Assembly: GCA_024742605.1 (NCBI GenBank)
Contig: JANSYC010000006.1
Location: 1-64,000 of the forward strand
Source of the DNA: Alphaproteobacteria bacterium
GTDB lineage: Bacteria; Pseudomonadota; Alphaproteobacteria; Thalassobaculales; Thalassobaculaceae
Direction of reading: 5' to 3'
DNA: 64,000 nucleotides
In this document: positions 44,894-53,826 of the stretch, piece by piece
Numbering within the stretch: position 1 is the stretch's first letter
Layout: each line of letters opens with the position of its first letter
Program-made: the position numbers and the translations under genes
Notes under the pieces: model-generated
The model's input: only the letters and a program-made list of their open reading frames with translations
Told to the model about the DNA's origin: nothing
The model's database searches: none

Positions 44894-45769
44894 ATGACGA
44901 ATTCGAAAGGCTGTCAGGCGGATTTTCTGGAGGACGGGGTGAGCGGGAACGATGTCGAACTCCGTATCTGGGGCGCGCGCGGCAGCCTGCCGTGCCCGGG
45001 GCCCTCGACCGTGCGCTATGGCGGTAACACCTCCTGTGTCGAAGTTCGAATGGGCGGTCGCCTGGTCATCCTCGACGGCGGCAGCGGCATCCGCGGGCTC
45101 AGCGCCAAGATGCGCCACGAGGCGCCGATCGAGGCGGACGTGCTGCTCAGCCACTATCACCTGGATCACATCATGGGGCTGCCGTTCTTCTCGGCCGCCT
45201 TCAAGCGGGAGAACACCCTGCGGTTCCGGGGCGCCCGGCTCGACACCAATATCACCTTGCGTCAGATCCTCGCGAAGATGATGTCGCCGCCGCTGTTTCC
45301 GGTGCCGATCGAGGTCTATCAGGCCACCACCAGCTTCGAGGAATTCGATCCCGGCGACAGCTTCGAGCTGCCGGGCGGCATCCGGGTCGAGACCCGGGGG
45401 CTCAACCATCCCGGCGGCGCCTGCGGCTACCGGCTCAGCTTCGGCGGGATCGTGATCGCCTATGTGACCGATACCGAGCATGTGCCGGGCGAGGACAGCG
45501 AAAGCGCGCTGGCCCTGATGCAGGGTGCGGACGCGGTGATCTACGACGCCACCTATACCGACGAGGAATTCGAGACCTATCGCGGCTGGGGACATTCCAC
45601 CTGGCGCGAGGCCAATCGGCTGGCCGAACTGGCCGGGGCCGAGACCATGATCCTGTTTCACCACGACCCGACCCATGATGACGCGGTTATGGATCGGATC
45701 GCCGTCGAGGCGGCGGAGGATCGGGCGAAGACGATTGTTGCCCGTGAGGGGCTGATACTCACGTGGTAG
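44894..45769 (+). CDS. Metallo-beta-lactamase-fold hydrolase
   Basis: 291 residues. The binuclear metal motif HYHLDH is at 87-92 (SHYHLDHIMG), with later ligands in GLNHPGGACGY, YVTDTEHVPG and LFHHDPTHDD. This resembles RNase Z-like or phosphodiesterase-like MBL proteins rather than beta-lactamases. I use the ATG opening MTNSKGCQADFL, since the upstream stretch has poor codon use. It is followed 10 bases later by a methyltransferase-like gene. Confidence 0.84.
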   Translation: MTNSKGCQADFLEDGVSGNDVELRIWGARGSLPCPGPSTVRYGGNTSCVEVRMGGRLVILDGGSGIRGLSAKMRHEAPIEADVLLSHYHLDHIMGLPFFSAAFKRENTLRFRGARLDTNITLRQILAKMMSPPLFPVPIEVYQATTSFEEFDPGDSFELPGGIRVETRGLNHPGGACGYRLSFGGIVIAYVTDTEHVPGEDSESALALMQGADAVIYDATYTDEEFETYRGWGHSTWREANRLAELAGAETMILFHHDPTHDDAVMDRIAVEAAEDRAKTIVAREGLILTW

Positions 45770-45779
45770 GCCTGTCCGC

Positions 45780-46634
45780 ATGATTCCTAAGTCTCTGAAA
45801 CGCAAGATCAATGCCGTTTCAACCGCACTGGGTATGACCCGGCGTGGCGTGTTCGTGCCGCATCGGTATGCCCACTCCCTTCTGCCCGATCTGCCGGTCC
45901 CGGAACTGGAGCCGCTGTTCCGCGCGGCGCAGCCCGGCATGGTCGACCTGCTGGCCGAAATGGACGGCTACCGGGAGCGCTGGGAGGCCTTTTCGGGGGC
46001 CGAACCGCCGGATCCCCGCTGGGAGCAGTCCTGGTTCCCCGGATTGGACGGGGCCGCGGCCTATTCCATGGTCCGAAAGCACCGGCCCCGCCGGATTCTG
46101 GAGATCGGCTCTGGCCATTCGACCCGGTTCCTGGCCCGGGCGATCCTGGACGGCGGATCGGACACCGAACTGTTCTGTATCGACCCGGCGCCCAGGGCGT
46201 CCATCGCCGCACTGGAAGCGCAGTTTTTCAGCAGGACCCTGCAGGAAACCGAGCTGTCGGCACTACCGGAACTGGCGGCGGGCGATGTGCTCTTCGTCGA
46301 CTCCAGCCATCTCGCCCTGCCGGGCTCGGATGTGGACCTGATCTTCAGTCGGCTGCTGCCGCGACTGCCGGCGGGGGTTCTGGTCCATGTCCACGACATC
46401 CTGCTGCCGGATCCCTATCCGGAGACCTGGCGCTGGCGGGTCTACGGCGAGCATCTGCCGGTGGCGTCCTGGCTCGCGGCCGGCGGGCTGCGTGTGGTGT
46501 TCTCCAGCGCCTGGGCCCGGTCCAGGATGGCGGACCTGCTGCCGCCGGCGGTGGCCGCGATCCCGAGGCCTGTGGAGGCGATCGAGACCAGTCTCTGGAC
46601 CGTCAAAACAGTGCCCGCGATCACGGAGAACTGA
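45780..46634 (+). CDS. Class I SAM methyltransferase-like protein
   Basis: 284-residue protein with a Methyltransferase_24-like core. The SAM motif ILEIGSGHSTRFLARAIL is near 106-123 and the acidic loop LFCIDPAPRAS near 131. VLFVDSSHLALPGSDVDLIF and VHVHDILLPDPYPE near 173-212 fit the catalytic face. The substrate is unknown. It may be in one transcript with the metallo-hydrolase upstream and the cyclase downstream. Confidence 0.82.
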   Translation: MIPKSLKRKINAVSTALGMTRRGVFVPHRYAHSLLPDLPVPELEPLFRAAQPGMVDLLAEMDGYRERWEAFSGAEPPDPRWEQSWFPGLDGAAAYSMVRKHRPRRILEIGSGHSTRFLARAILDGGSDTELFCIDPAPRASIAALEAQFFSRTLQETELSALPELAAGDVLFVDSSHLALPGSDVDLIFSRLLPRLPAGVLVHVHDILLPDPYPETWRWRVYGEHLPVASWLAAGGLRVVFSSAWARSRMADLLPPAVAAIPRPVEAIETSLWTVKTVPAITEN

Positions 46635-46670
46635 GGCGATGTGTAGGCCCGGGCGGAGTAGAGTGCGGCC

Positions 46671-48065
46671 GTGAGCACCGACACCCGACCCTCCGCCGCC
46701 CTCGAGGCGCCGCCGGAACCGCCGCAGGCGGAGATTCCGTCGATTGCGCCCCTGCAGGGTATGCGCCTGCCGCCGCGGGTCCAGGACGCGCTCAGACGGC
46801 AGCAGCGTTCCAGCGAAATCCTGATCGGATGGGTGCAGCTTGCCGTTGTGGCCGCCTTCGGCACCCTGTACTGGCTGTCCCCCAAGACCTTCCCCGCGGA
46901 GGCTGAATTCGTGCCGATTCCGTGGGTTCTGGGCGCCTATGCCGCCTTCACCCTGCTGCGGCTGATCCTCGCTTATCGGATCGAACTGCCCAACGGGGTG
47001 CTGGCCCTGTCGGTGATCGTCGACATGGCGCTGCTGATGGGCACGATCTGGAGCTTCCATCAGCAGTACATGCAGCCGGCGGGTTTCTATCTGAAGGCCC
47101 CGACCCTGCTCTACGTGTTCATTTTCATTGCCTTGCGGACCCTGCGGTTCGAGCCGGTCTTCGTCGCCCTGTCCGGCGGCGTGGCGGCCCTGGGGTGGAT
47201 CGGGATGGTGGTCTACGCGATCCATTTCGACCCCGCCGCCGCCCCGGTGACCCGGGATTACGTGTTCTATCTGACCTCGAACGCGATCCTGATCGGCGCC
47301 GAATTCGACAAGGTGATCTCGATCCTGATGGTCACCGGCATTCTGGTCTGGGCGATCGTGCGGGCCCGGCGGCTGCTGGTGCGCTCGGTCACCGACCAGC
47401 TGGCGACAGAGGAACTGTCGCGGTTCATGGATCGGGACGTGGCCGCCCGGATCGCCGATATGCGCAGCGACATGGCGATCGGCCACGGGGAGATCCGCGA
47501 CGCCGCGGTCGTGCAGGTCGATATCCGCGGCTTCTCGGCGCTGTCGAACCGGATCGAACCCCATGAGGTGCTGACGATCCTGTCCGAGTATCAGGCCCTG
47601 GTGGTGCCGATCCTGCGCCGGTACGGCGGCAGCATCGACAAGTTCCTGGGCGACGGCATTCTGGCCAGTTTCGGGGCGACCAATCCCAGCGGGACGGCGG
47701 CGGCGGATGCGGTGCGGGCGGTCGAGGCGGTGGCGGAGGCCCTGTCGCACTGGCAGTCGGCCCGGGCGGCGCGCGGTGCGCCGGCACCCGGCTACGGTCT
47801 GGCGGCGGCGTCCGGACGGGTGGTGTTCGGGGCGGTGGGGGATGCCGACCGGCGCGAGATCACCGTGATCGGGCGCGCGGTCAACCTGTCCGCCCGGCTG
47901 GAGAAGCACACCAAGATCGAACAGGTCAAAGCGCTCTGCGATCACGAGACCTACGACCGGGCGAAATCCCAGGGCTACCGGACGGGCCGTCCGCACCGGA
48001 TCCTGTGGTCCCGTGCGGTCGAGGGTGTGGATACTCCCATGGACCTGGTGGTCCTGGCGTCCTGA
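46671..48065 (+). CDS. Membrane-bound class III adenylate/guanylate cyclase
   Basis: 464 residues from a GTG start. The N-terminal half has about six membrane helices (about 48-230), then a class III cyclase domain (about 270-440). Metal-binding Asp residues lie in VDIRGFS and LGDGILASFG, the nearby Lys is in SIDKFLGDG and the transition-state Asn/Arg pair is in AVNLSARLE. The position that is Asp in GDAVN-type enzymes is Arg here (VIGRAVN), so base preference may differ. It makes cAMP or cGMP in response to an unknown membrane signal. Confidence 0.86.
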   Translation: MSTDTRPSAALEAPPEPPQAEIPSIAPLQGMRLPPRVQDALRRQQRSSEILIGWVQLAVVAAFGTLYWLSPKTFPAEAEFVPIPWVLGAYAAFTLLRLILAYRIELPNGVLALSVIVDMALLMGTIWSFHQQYMQPAGFYLKAPTLLYVFIFIALRTLRFEPVFVALSGGVAALGWIGMVVYAIHFDPAAAPVTRDYVFYLTSNAILIGAEFDKVISILMVTGILVWAIVRARRLLVRSVTDQLATEELSRFMDRDVAARIADMRSDMAIGHGEIRDAAVVQVDIRGFSALSNRIEPHEVLTILSEYQALVVPILRRYGGSIDKFLGDGILASFGATNPSGTAAADAVRAVEAVAEALSHWQSARAARGAPAPGYGLAAASGRVVFGAVGDADRREITVIGRAVNLSARLEKHTKIEQVKALCDHETYDRAKSQGYRTGRPHRILWSRAVEGVDTPMDLVVLAS

Positions 48066-48069
48066 GCCC

Positions 48070-48735
48070 TCAATCCTCGAACACCACCGAATCCGGCTGG
48101 GCCCCCAGCGCCTCGAGATCCGCGGAGACGCTCTCCACCATCTTGGGCGGGCCGCAGACGTAGAAGGACTGGCCGAAATCGGTCACATGCTTTTTGAGGA
48201 AGTCCCGGTCGACGAGACCGCGGGCGAGCGCGCTGTCCGGCTGATCGGTGACGGTGAACAGGCAGTCCAGCCCCTCCATCGCCTCGAATTCCTCGCGCAT
48301 GATGATGTCGCGCTCGGTCTTGTTGGAAAAGATCAGCCGGTTGCCGGCGAGATCGCCCTTCGCGGCCAGATCGCGCAGGATGGCGATGAACGGGGTGACT
48401 CCGGCGCCACCGGCGATGAAGGTGCCCGGTCCCGTGTACTTGATCGCGCCCCAGGGCTCGTCGATCAGCAGCCGGTCGCCTTCGCGCAGGCCGCCGATCT
48501 GCTGCGTCACCCCGCCATGGTCGTCATAGACCTTGATGACGAACTGGAGATGATCGGCGTCGGCCAGGGCCGTGAAGGTGAACGGCCGGGTCTCTTCGCG
48601 CCATCCGTTCCTGTCCAGCGCCACATCTGTCGCCTGGCCCGGCGTGAAGCGATAGCCGTCGGGTTTTTCGACGGTCAGCCGAACCACATCATGGGTCACG
48701 GCCTCGGTCTTGGTGATAGCGATAGGGGTAGGCAT
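48070..48735 (-). CDS. Ferredoxin/flavodoxin-NADP-type flavin reductase
   Basis: 221-residue FAD/NAD(P)-binding oxidoreductase. The FAD-binding RPFTFT is near residue 56 and GGAGVTPFIAIL near 108, and the C-terminal YVCGPPKMVES near 190 binds NAD(P)H. No iron-sulfur domain is attached. The electron acceptor is unknown. The start is the ATG MPTPIAITKTEAV. It converges with the cyclase gene and is downstream of the histidine kinase by 83 bases. Confidence 0.86.
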   Translation of the reverse strand: MPTPIAITKTEAVTHDVVRLTVEKPDGYRFTPGQATDVALDRNGWREETRPFTFTALADADHLQFVIKVYDDHGGVTQQIGGLREGDRLLIDEPWGAIKYTGPGTFIAGGAGVTPFIAILRDLAAKGDLAGNRLIFSNKTERDIIMREEFEAMEGLDCLFTVTDQPDSALARGLVDRDFLKKHVTDFGQSFYVCGPPKMVESVSADLEALGAQPDSVVFED

Positions 48736-48818
48736 CTCAGCGTTTTCCTCTTTCCGGTTGTGCTTTTCACCTAAGCGCGTCCGGGCAGATGACAAGGCAT
48801 GAGCTGGCGTTCCGCGCG

Positions 48819-50618
48819 CTATGCGGATGTCGCGGGACGATCTCGGCTGAGAGCCGGTGCCGCCTGTCCCTCCCACAGAACGCGCTCAGTCGGAAAGTGC
48901 ACGCGGACCGTGGTGCCGACGTTCAGCTCGCTCTCGATGGTCAAAGTGCCGTCATGCAGGGCCATCAGGGAGGAACAGATCGGCAGACCCAGTCCGACTC
49001 CTCCGTGGTCTCTGCTGTGGGCATCGGCGACCTGTCCGAACGGCTCGAGGATGCGTGGGATGTCCTTCTGCCCAATTCCAATTCCGGTATCGCTCACCGA
49101 AATCACCATGCCGACATCCGTCTGCGCCGCACAGTCCAGCCGAACCGCGCCGTTCGCCGCGGTGAACTTGATCGCGTTGTTCAGGAGATTGAGCAGCACC
49201 TGCTTGATCCGCCGCCGATCGCCAAAAAGCGGGGGCAGGGTCTCGGGCACCCGGGTTGTGATCTGAATGCGATGGTCCGATACGCTCTGCCGGACCAGGG
49301 CAATCACCTCATCGACCAGGGCCCGGACGTCCAGAGTCTCTTCTTCGATTTCCAAGGCGCCGATCTCGATCCGCGAAACATCGAGAATATCACTGATCAG
49401 CCCTGTCAGATGGCTGCCCGCTTGGTGGATCATCTCGACAGCCGCAATGTTCTTCTTGCCCCCAAGCGAGCCCAGCATCTCGCTCGACAACATCTCCGAA
49501 TAGCCAAGGATCGCATTCAACGGGGTGCGGAGCTCATGGCTCATATTGGCGAGAAACTGGGATTTCGCCGCGTTTGCCCGCTCGGCTTCTTCTTTGAGCG
49601 CGATCAGTTGCGCAGCGAGCTCCCGCTGTTCCGTGATTTCCGATCCGGTTCCGCGATACCCCCGAAACCTGCCGTTCTCAAAGACCGGGGTGCCGTTGAT
49701 CGACAGCCAGACAACCGATCCATTCGGCTTGACCCTCGGATGCACGAAATTCCGGAACGGACGGCGGGCCTCCAGATTTTCGAGATGGTCGCGCCAGTCC
49801 GCGTCCGTGGCGCCGGGATTGCCGTTCTCAGCCCGTGTAATCCCTAGAAGCGCGGTCTGGGGAACCCCGGTCACTTCCGTGAACCGGTGGGAAAAGTACG
49901 AGAAACGCAGGTTCTCGTCCATTTCCCAGAACCAATCGGAAGACGACGTGGCAAAATCGACAAACCGGGCGCGCTCGAAGGCCACTTCATCGTAGCGGCG
50001 TCGCACGAACCGATGCGCGATCAGGGCAATGACGATCGAACCGAGGACCGCGATCGCAAGAAACGTCCACAGTTTGTGGAAGACGAAATCGATGATGAAG
50101 GGGCCGGAGTCCGGTGTCGGAAGAAACAGAAGCCATCCTGACGGGTCACGGCCGAACGGCGCGGATTGAAGGACCGACCCCTGATCGGTGAGGCCGCGCT
50201 GAAGCGCGCCGGCGCTCGCTCCCTCCACCCGCTGAACCCAATCTTCCGCTTCGGCCTCGGAATAGCCCCGATAGAAGACATGGACCCGGTCCTGGTACCG
50301 GCTGACGATGAGGACACGCCTTGTGTGAAGCGTCGCGGCATCGAAGATCTGGGTCAGGGATGTTTCGTCGCGACCGAGGGGGATGACCGAGGTCGGGAAG
50401 TCGGAGGACGCGCCCAGCTGCTCCGGCCGCTCGTCGGCGAGGCTGACCAGCTTACTGAACGTTTCGGCAAGTCGAATGTTCTGAGTGTGTTTCTCGTATT
50501 CGCTCGCCACATGGATGGAGAAAATGAACCCGACGAGCATAACACCCAGCAATCCCAATAGGATCGGGAGTAGAGAATATTGCCAGCCGCCTCCATGTCT
50601 GTCTGTCCAGCGTGCCAC
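48819..50618 (-). CDS. Orphan sensor histidine kinase with PAS domain
   Basis: Membrane kinase of about 599 residues. TM1 lies near 15-36, a periplasmic sensor near 37-180 and TM2 near 182-201, then PAS (WFWEMDENLRFSYFS near 229), HisKA with His361 in SHELRTPLNAIL and a HATPase with NLLNNAIKF, DTGIGIG and GVGLGLPI. I use the GTG preceded by AGAGG; a GTG 39 bases upstream is a weaker alternative. No response regulator lies beside it, and a small exported protein gene is upstream on the same strand. Confidence 0.88.
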   Translation of the reverse strand: MARWTDRHGGGWQYSLLPILLGLLGVMLVGFIFSIHVASEYEKHTQNIRLAETFSKLVSLADERPEQLGASSDFPTSVIPLGRDETSLTQIFDAATLHTRRVLIVSRYQDRVHVFYRGYSEAEAEDWVQRVEGASAGALQRGLTDQGSVLQSAPFGRDPSGWLLFLPTPDSGPFIIDFVFHKLWTFLAIAVLGSIVIALIAHRFVRRRYDEVAFERARFVDFATSSSDWFWEMDENLRFSYFSHRFTEVTGVPQTALLGITRAENGNPGATDADWRDHLENLEARRPFRNFVHPRVKPNGSVVWLSINGTPVFENGRFRGYRGTGSEITEQRELAAQLIALKEEAERANAAKSQFLANMSHELRTPLNAILGYSEMLSSEMLGSLGGKKNIAAVEMIHQAGSHLTGLISDILDVSRIEIGALEIEEETLDVRALVDEVIALVRQSVSDHRIQITTRVPETLPPLFGDRRRIKQVLLNLLNNAIKFTAANGAVRLDCAAQTDVGMVISVSDTGIGIGQKDIPRILEPFGQVADAHSRDHGGVGLGLPICSSLMALHDGTLTIESELNVGTTVRVHFPTERVLWEGQAAPALSRDRPATSA

Positions 50619-50741
50619 GATCGAGCCTCTGCGTTTTCCTCGGCGACCCCCCGCCACTTGAGAAGATGTCGGTTAGATTGAATCGCCGCAAAAATCACGG
50701 CTCGATATGTTGTGCAGCTAGCGAACTCGGAAGATATTTAT

Positions 50742-51167
50742 TTAATTGAGACTGAATTTCTCGGCTAATTTCATGAGGAGGGACCGCTTTCCCTCCACCG
50801 AGGATAATACGACATACCGATTCCCGATCTTGCGCAGGTAATAGTCGACGAGAAATTTTTCACCCTGCAAATCCTCAAAATCCGCGCAAAGAACGAACAT
50901 TCCATCCGGGTGTTCGAAAACGACCGGATGCATTGCAACGAATGTAAGCGTATGAAGTTTCACATCTTCTTGATCAACAAAGAAGTAGGTGTCTCCGTCC
51001 GAATGGGCCTGGATGTGCTGGATGACTTCGGTTTTCAGAGCCAGCTTCTCGCGATCTGTCGGTTCTGCAGACGCGCTGCTCATCAATACTGCAGCTATGA
51101 GTCCGAAGAACCCGAATATTGCAGCCGATGAAAATGCAAGTCTTTGTAGCACGGAACGTATTGTCAC
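50742..51167 (-). CDS. Small exported protein of unknown function
   Basis: 141 residues from a GTG preceded by GGAG; a TTG 18 bases earlier is possible. A signal peptide (about 1-29, ending SSASA) is followed by a compact domain with a Tyr/Phe-rich TYFFVDQEDVKLHTL and a basic tail. It is not recognised. Base composition is visibly richer in A+T than the neighbours, which hints at acquisition. It lies directly upstream of the histidine kinase with 123 bases between. Confidence 0.6.
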   Translation of the reverse strand: MTIRSVLQRLAFSSAAIFGFFGLIAAVLMSSASAEPTDREKLALKTEVIQHIQAHSDGDTYFFVDQEDVKLHTLTFVAMHPVVFEHPDGMFVLCADFEDLQGEKFLVDYYLRKIGNRYVVLSSVEGKRSLLMKLAEKFSLN

Positions 51168-51457
51168 TCTGAGCTCCAAGTTCAATAATCAGTTATCCGC
51201 TATGGCGGCCGGTTTGAGGATTCGACATGTTCCGGCCGCCCTGGTGAAAATGACTTATAATTCTTTAATAAGCGTTAAAACCAATCGGGTTTTGATTGCT
51301 CCGTCATCTGCAGGAAATTACTCCGCCGCTTCCATTGATTGGCGACAGATCGGGCCGGCGCTGGGCGGCCTTTCCTGAACCACAGAGGAACTCACTGAGG
51401 TCGGGGCGGGCCCTGTTGCGCTCGATTTCAGAGGTGAGAGCGAAAGGATCCGAGATC
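51168..51457. other. Intergenic stretch without a supported gene
   Basis: 290 bases, AT-richer near 51180-51310 with a run containing TTTAATAAGCGTTAAAA. I see no start with a ribosome-binding site and no reading frame that looks coding. It may hold the promoter of the exported-protein gene. Confidence 0.5.
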
Positions 51458-51869
51458 CTATCGGGGAAATCTGTCGGCGATCATTTTCTTCATGGCGTTC
51501 ACCGTCACGGTGTCGAAGATGCCGGAAGCAGCCAGGTTGTTTCGGCGTTGAAGCTCCTCTACGGCTTGGCGGGTCTCCGGGCGGGCCTTGCCATCGGCTT
51601 CGCCCGGCCAGATGCCGAGAAGCTGCAGGGACCGCTGCCGGATCAGGTCTTGGGGCGTGTTGACGACGCTTTGTAGTCGCTCTGGCCACCGGCGAGATCC
51701 CCCGTCGGGACCCGGTTGATCCCACGCTTCCCATAGGCGATCGCCGACGGACTGACGGAGACCCATTTCGCCGCGACGGCAAGGGCCTGCGGAACCGTCG
51801 GTTTTCCCCTAGGAGCCCTGCCAGCACTCCGAAGCCCAGCGTGATCGCGGTCACGATCGATCCCCGCAT
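51458..51869 (-). pseudogene. Frameshifted peptidoglycan-binding-like protein
   Basis: Three coherent pieces lie in three successive reading frames on one strand. The first is a hydrophobic start (MRGSIVTAITLGFGVLAGLL), then VPQALAVAAKWVSVSPSA, then a PG_binding_1-like end with LQLLGIWPGEADGKARPETR, AVEELQRR and FDTVTVNAMKKM. Reading them as one protein needs two frameshifts, near 51805 and 51665. The intact product would be an exported or membrane-anchored protein of about 135 residues. Sequencing error is an alternative explanation. Confidence 0.55.
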
Positions 51870-51998
51870 CGTCTTCCGTCTTGCTTTCCTGGCCCCGGGC
51901 TCGTGTCATGAGCCTGGCTGGATATCTGATGGAAACACCCGCACAACTCCACGGTCGCCCGAAGACGTTGCGTTGAGATCGTCGTGTTCGAAGAGGAG

Positions 51999-52072
51999 TG
52001 GCTGGGGCACCTGGATTCGAACCAGGGATGCCGATACCAAAAACCGGTGCCTTACCGCTTGGCTATGCCCCA
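51999..52072 (-). tRNA. tRNA-Gln (anticodon TTG)
   Basis: 74-base tRNA on the minus strand, including an encoded CCA end. It starts TGGGGCATAGCCAAGCGGTA, has the anticodon loop TTTTGGT with anticodon TTG, and the T-arm GGTTCGAATCC. The TGGGG start and sequence overall match alphaproteobacterial tRNA-Gln. It lies between the frameshifted PG-binding relic and the WSVKGI cluster, a plausible insertion point for mobile DNA, although no integrase is seen. Confidence 0.93.
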
Positions 52073-52210
52073 ACATGTCAAAGGACATAGCCAAATCACT
52101 CGGCGCGGGCAAGCCCCTCCCTGCGCCCGCTGGGTTGAGGGTTCTATCCCGCCCGGTCCTTCGCTAAACTTCCCGAGTCGCAGGATATCGGACGGCAACG
52201 GGAGCAAGCC

Positions 52211-52714
52211 ATGGTGAGATCATCGGGGGGTGGCAAGGCCAGTCTGCCCTGGAGTGTCAAAGGCGTGACCCCTACGGCCCGCGACCTGGCCAAGGATCAG
52301 GCCGGTGAGGCCGGGGCCACGATGGGCCAATGGCTGAGCGGCGTGGTCCGCCGGATCGGCGCCGCCGAGGCCTCGGGCAAGGCGCTGGTGCCGGCCGAGA
52401 CCCCACCACCCTCCACCGAGGTTGCGTCGGGCGGTGGCGACGGCCGGGATGCGGCCGAGCCGATCGACGAGCGCGAAATGATTGAGATGGTCTCCGAACG
52501 GATCCTCGCGACCGAGGAGCGTCTGGTCGGACTGCTGGGCAATCTGGAGGACATCATCGTCTCGCTCGGCGATCGTCTCGAGCGGCTGGAACGCCGGACC
52601 GAGACCGGAGCCGCCCTGCCGGATGATCGCCGCCGGGATCCCGACCTGGAGGGACCGCGCGGCGAGGGCTCGGCCCGGTCGGATGAGACCGGCACGCCCA
52701 CGCTTCTGAACTGA
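52211..52714 (+). CDS. WSVKGI-module protein A (coiled-coil)
   Basis: 167 residues with an N-terminal box PWSVKGVTPTARDLAK at 13-28, then GATMGQWLSGVVRR. A predicted coiled coil follows near 95-140 (MVSERILATEERLVGLLGNL), then an acidic, disordered end. It has no signal peptide or membrane helix. The N-terminal box matches that of the next two genes and the N-terminus of PodJ-type polarity proteins. It may be a soluble partner of the membrane-bound PodJ-like protein. Function is inference. Confidence 0.7.
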   Translation: MVRSSGGGKASLPWSVKGVTPTARDLAKDQAGEAGATMGQWLSGVVRRIGAAEASGKALVPAETPPPSTEVASGGGDGRDAAEPIDEREMIEMVSERILATEERLVGLLGNLEDIIVSLGDRLERLERRTETGAALPDDRRRDPDLEGPRGEGSARSDETGTPTLLN

Positions 52715-52842
52715 CCGGCGATCCGAAATCCCGGGCCCACCGTCCGGGGTCCGCTTCCCTACCACCAAATGTATGGCCCCTACCTAACCGAGTATCAATT
52801 GGTTGAGTGGACCTAGATAAGCAGGAAAACCCCGCAAGCCGC

Positions 52843-52870
52843 TTGTTTTTCTGCGGAATTACCGTATATT
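52843..52870 (+). promoter_or_regulatory. Possible promoter for WSVKGI gene B
   Basis: TTGTTT at 52843 and TATATT at 52865 with a 16-base spacer in an AT-rich part of the 260-base gap. A perfect DnaA box begins 9 bases after the -10. Confidence 0.45.
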
Positions 52871-52878
52871 GCTCAAAT

Positions 52879-52887
52879 TGTGGATAA
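52879..52887 (-). promoter_or_regulatory. Perfect DnaA box upstream of WSVKGI gene B
   Basis: TGTGGATAA on the plus strand, that is TTATCCACA on the minus strand, a 9 of 9 match to the DnaA box. It would fall near the transcription start of the putative promoter, placing DnaA where it could control this gene. Confidence 0.7.
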
Positions 52888-52974
52888 CTTGGTCGGACCT
52901 CGGGTCTGACGGTGGGTATGCCCCAGGTCCACATGTCCGTATGTGCAATAGCGACCCAAGGCAGCCCAGGCAGC

Positions 52975-53826
52975 ATGGCCGGAAACTCACCCTGGAGCGT
53001 CAAGGGCATTTCGCCCGAGGAGCGCGAGCTCGCCAAGCTGGCGGCGCGGCGGGCCGGTGTGCCGATCGGCCGCTGGTTGTCGGAACAGATCCGCTCGGCC
53101 GCAAACGGCGACGGCCGGACGCCGGACCGAGCTCCCAGCCAAACGGTCAGCCCCAATCCCCCACCGTCGGACTCCGCCGGCCCCGGATCTCAAGCGGCAC
53201 CTCCCACGCCAGCCCAGCCGGAGGCACGCGAGCGCCGGTTCGGGTTCGGCGGCTTCGCCCAGCCGGCCGGTGAGCCGCCGGTCCCCTGGCGGGCTCCGTC
53301 GCGTCCGGCGTCGCGGGACGCGGCCGACAGCGCCCCGTCCGGTGGTCCGCACCCGGCGCCCCGGGTCCTGCCGGAGATCGATCCGGCCCGGGTCTCCAAG
53401 CTCGAACGCGATATCCGCCATCTTCGGGATCTCGAGGGACGGGTCGAAGCGCTGCAGGGCGTGGAGCGGCGTCTGGGCGGGCTGTCCCAGCGTCTGCAGC
53501 AACTCGCCGAGCGCGTGGATGACGTGGAAGTCCGGATGGCGTCGCGGCCTGAGATCCGCCGGGAGTCCGATGCCGACCGTCCGGCGCCGAAACCGGAGAT
53601 CCCGAAGGAGCTGCTGGATCGGGTGTCCGGGATCGAAGGCGACGTCAAGGAGCTGATGGCCCGCCCGGACGGCGGCGGCGCGGAGCCGGTCACCCCCGTG
53701 ACGGCGCCGATCGAGCGCGCGGTCATGCGGCTGTCGGAACGGCTTCAGCGGGTAGAGGAAACCACCCTGACCGAGGATCGCCCGCGGCGGTCGCTGATGG
53801 CCCGTCTGTTCCGGCGGCGGCGTTAG
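52975..53826 (+). CDS. WSVKGI-module protein B (coiled-coil, basic tail)
   Basis: 283 residues with PWSVKGISPEERELAK at 6-21 and RAGVPIGRWLSEQIR. A long Pro-rich linker leads to a coiled coil near 140-190 (LERDIRHLRDLEGRVEAL and following) and a C-terminal helix (TAPIERAVMRLSERLQRVEE). It ends in a strongly basic RSLMARLFRRRR, which may bind membrane or nucleic acid. The ATG MAGNSPWSVKG gives a start comparable to its neighbours. No domain with known catalytic activity is seen. Confidence 0.7.
   Translation: MAGNSPWSVKGISPEERELAKLAARRAGVPIGRWLSEQIRSAANGDGRTPDRAPSQTVSPNPPPSDSAGPGSQAAPPTPAQPEARERRFGFGGFAQPAGEPPVPWRAPSRPASRDAADSAPSGGPHPAPRVLPEIDPARVSKLERDIRHLRDLEGRVEALQGVERRLGGLSQRLQQLAERVDDVEVRMASRPEIRRESDADRPAPKPEIPKELLDRVSGIEGDVKELMARPDGGGAEPVTPVTAPIERAVMRLSERLQRVEETTLTEDRPRRSLMARLFRRRR

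Noticed and set aside
51999-52072. tRNA-Gln as an attachment site of an integrated element
   Set aside because: No integrase and no direct repeat of the tRNA 3' end are visible nearby.
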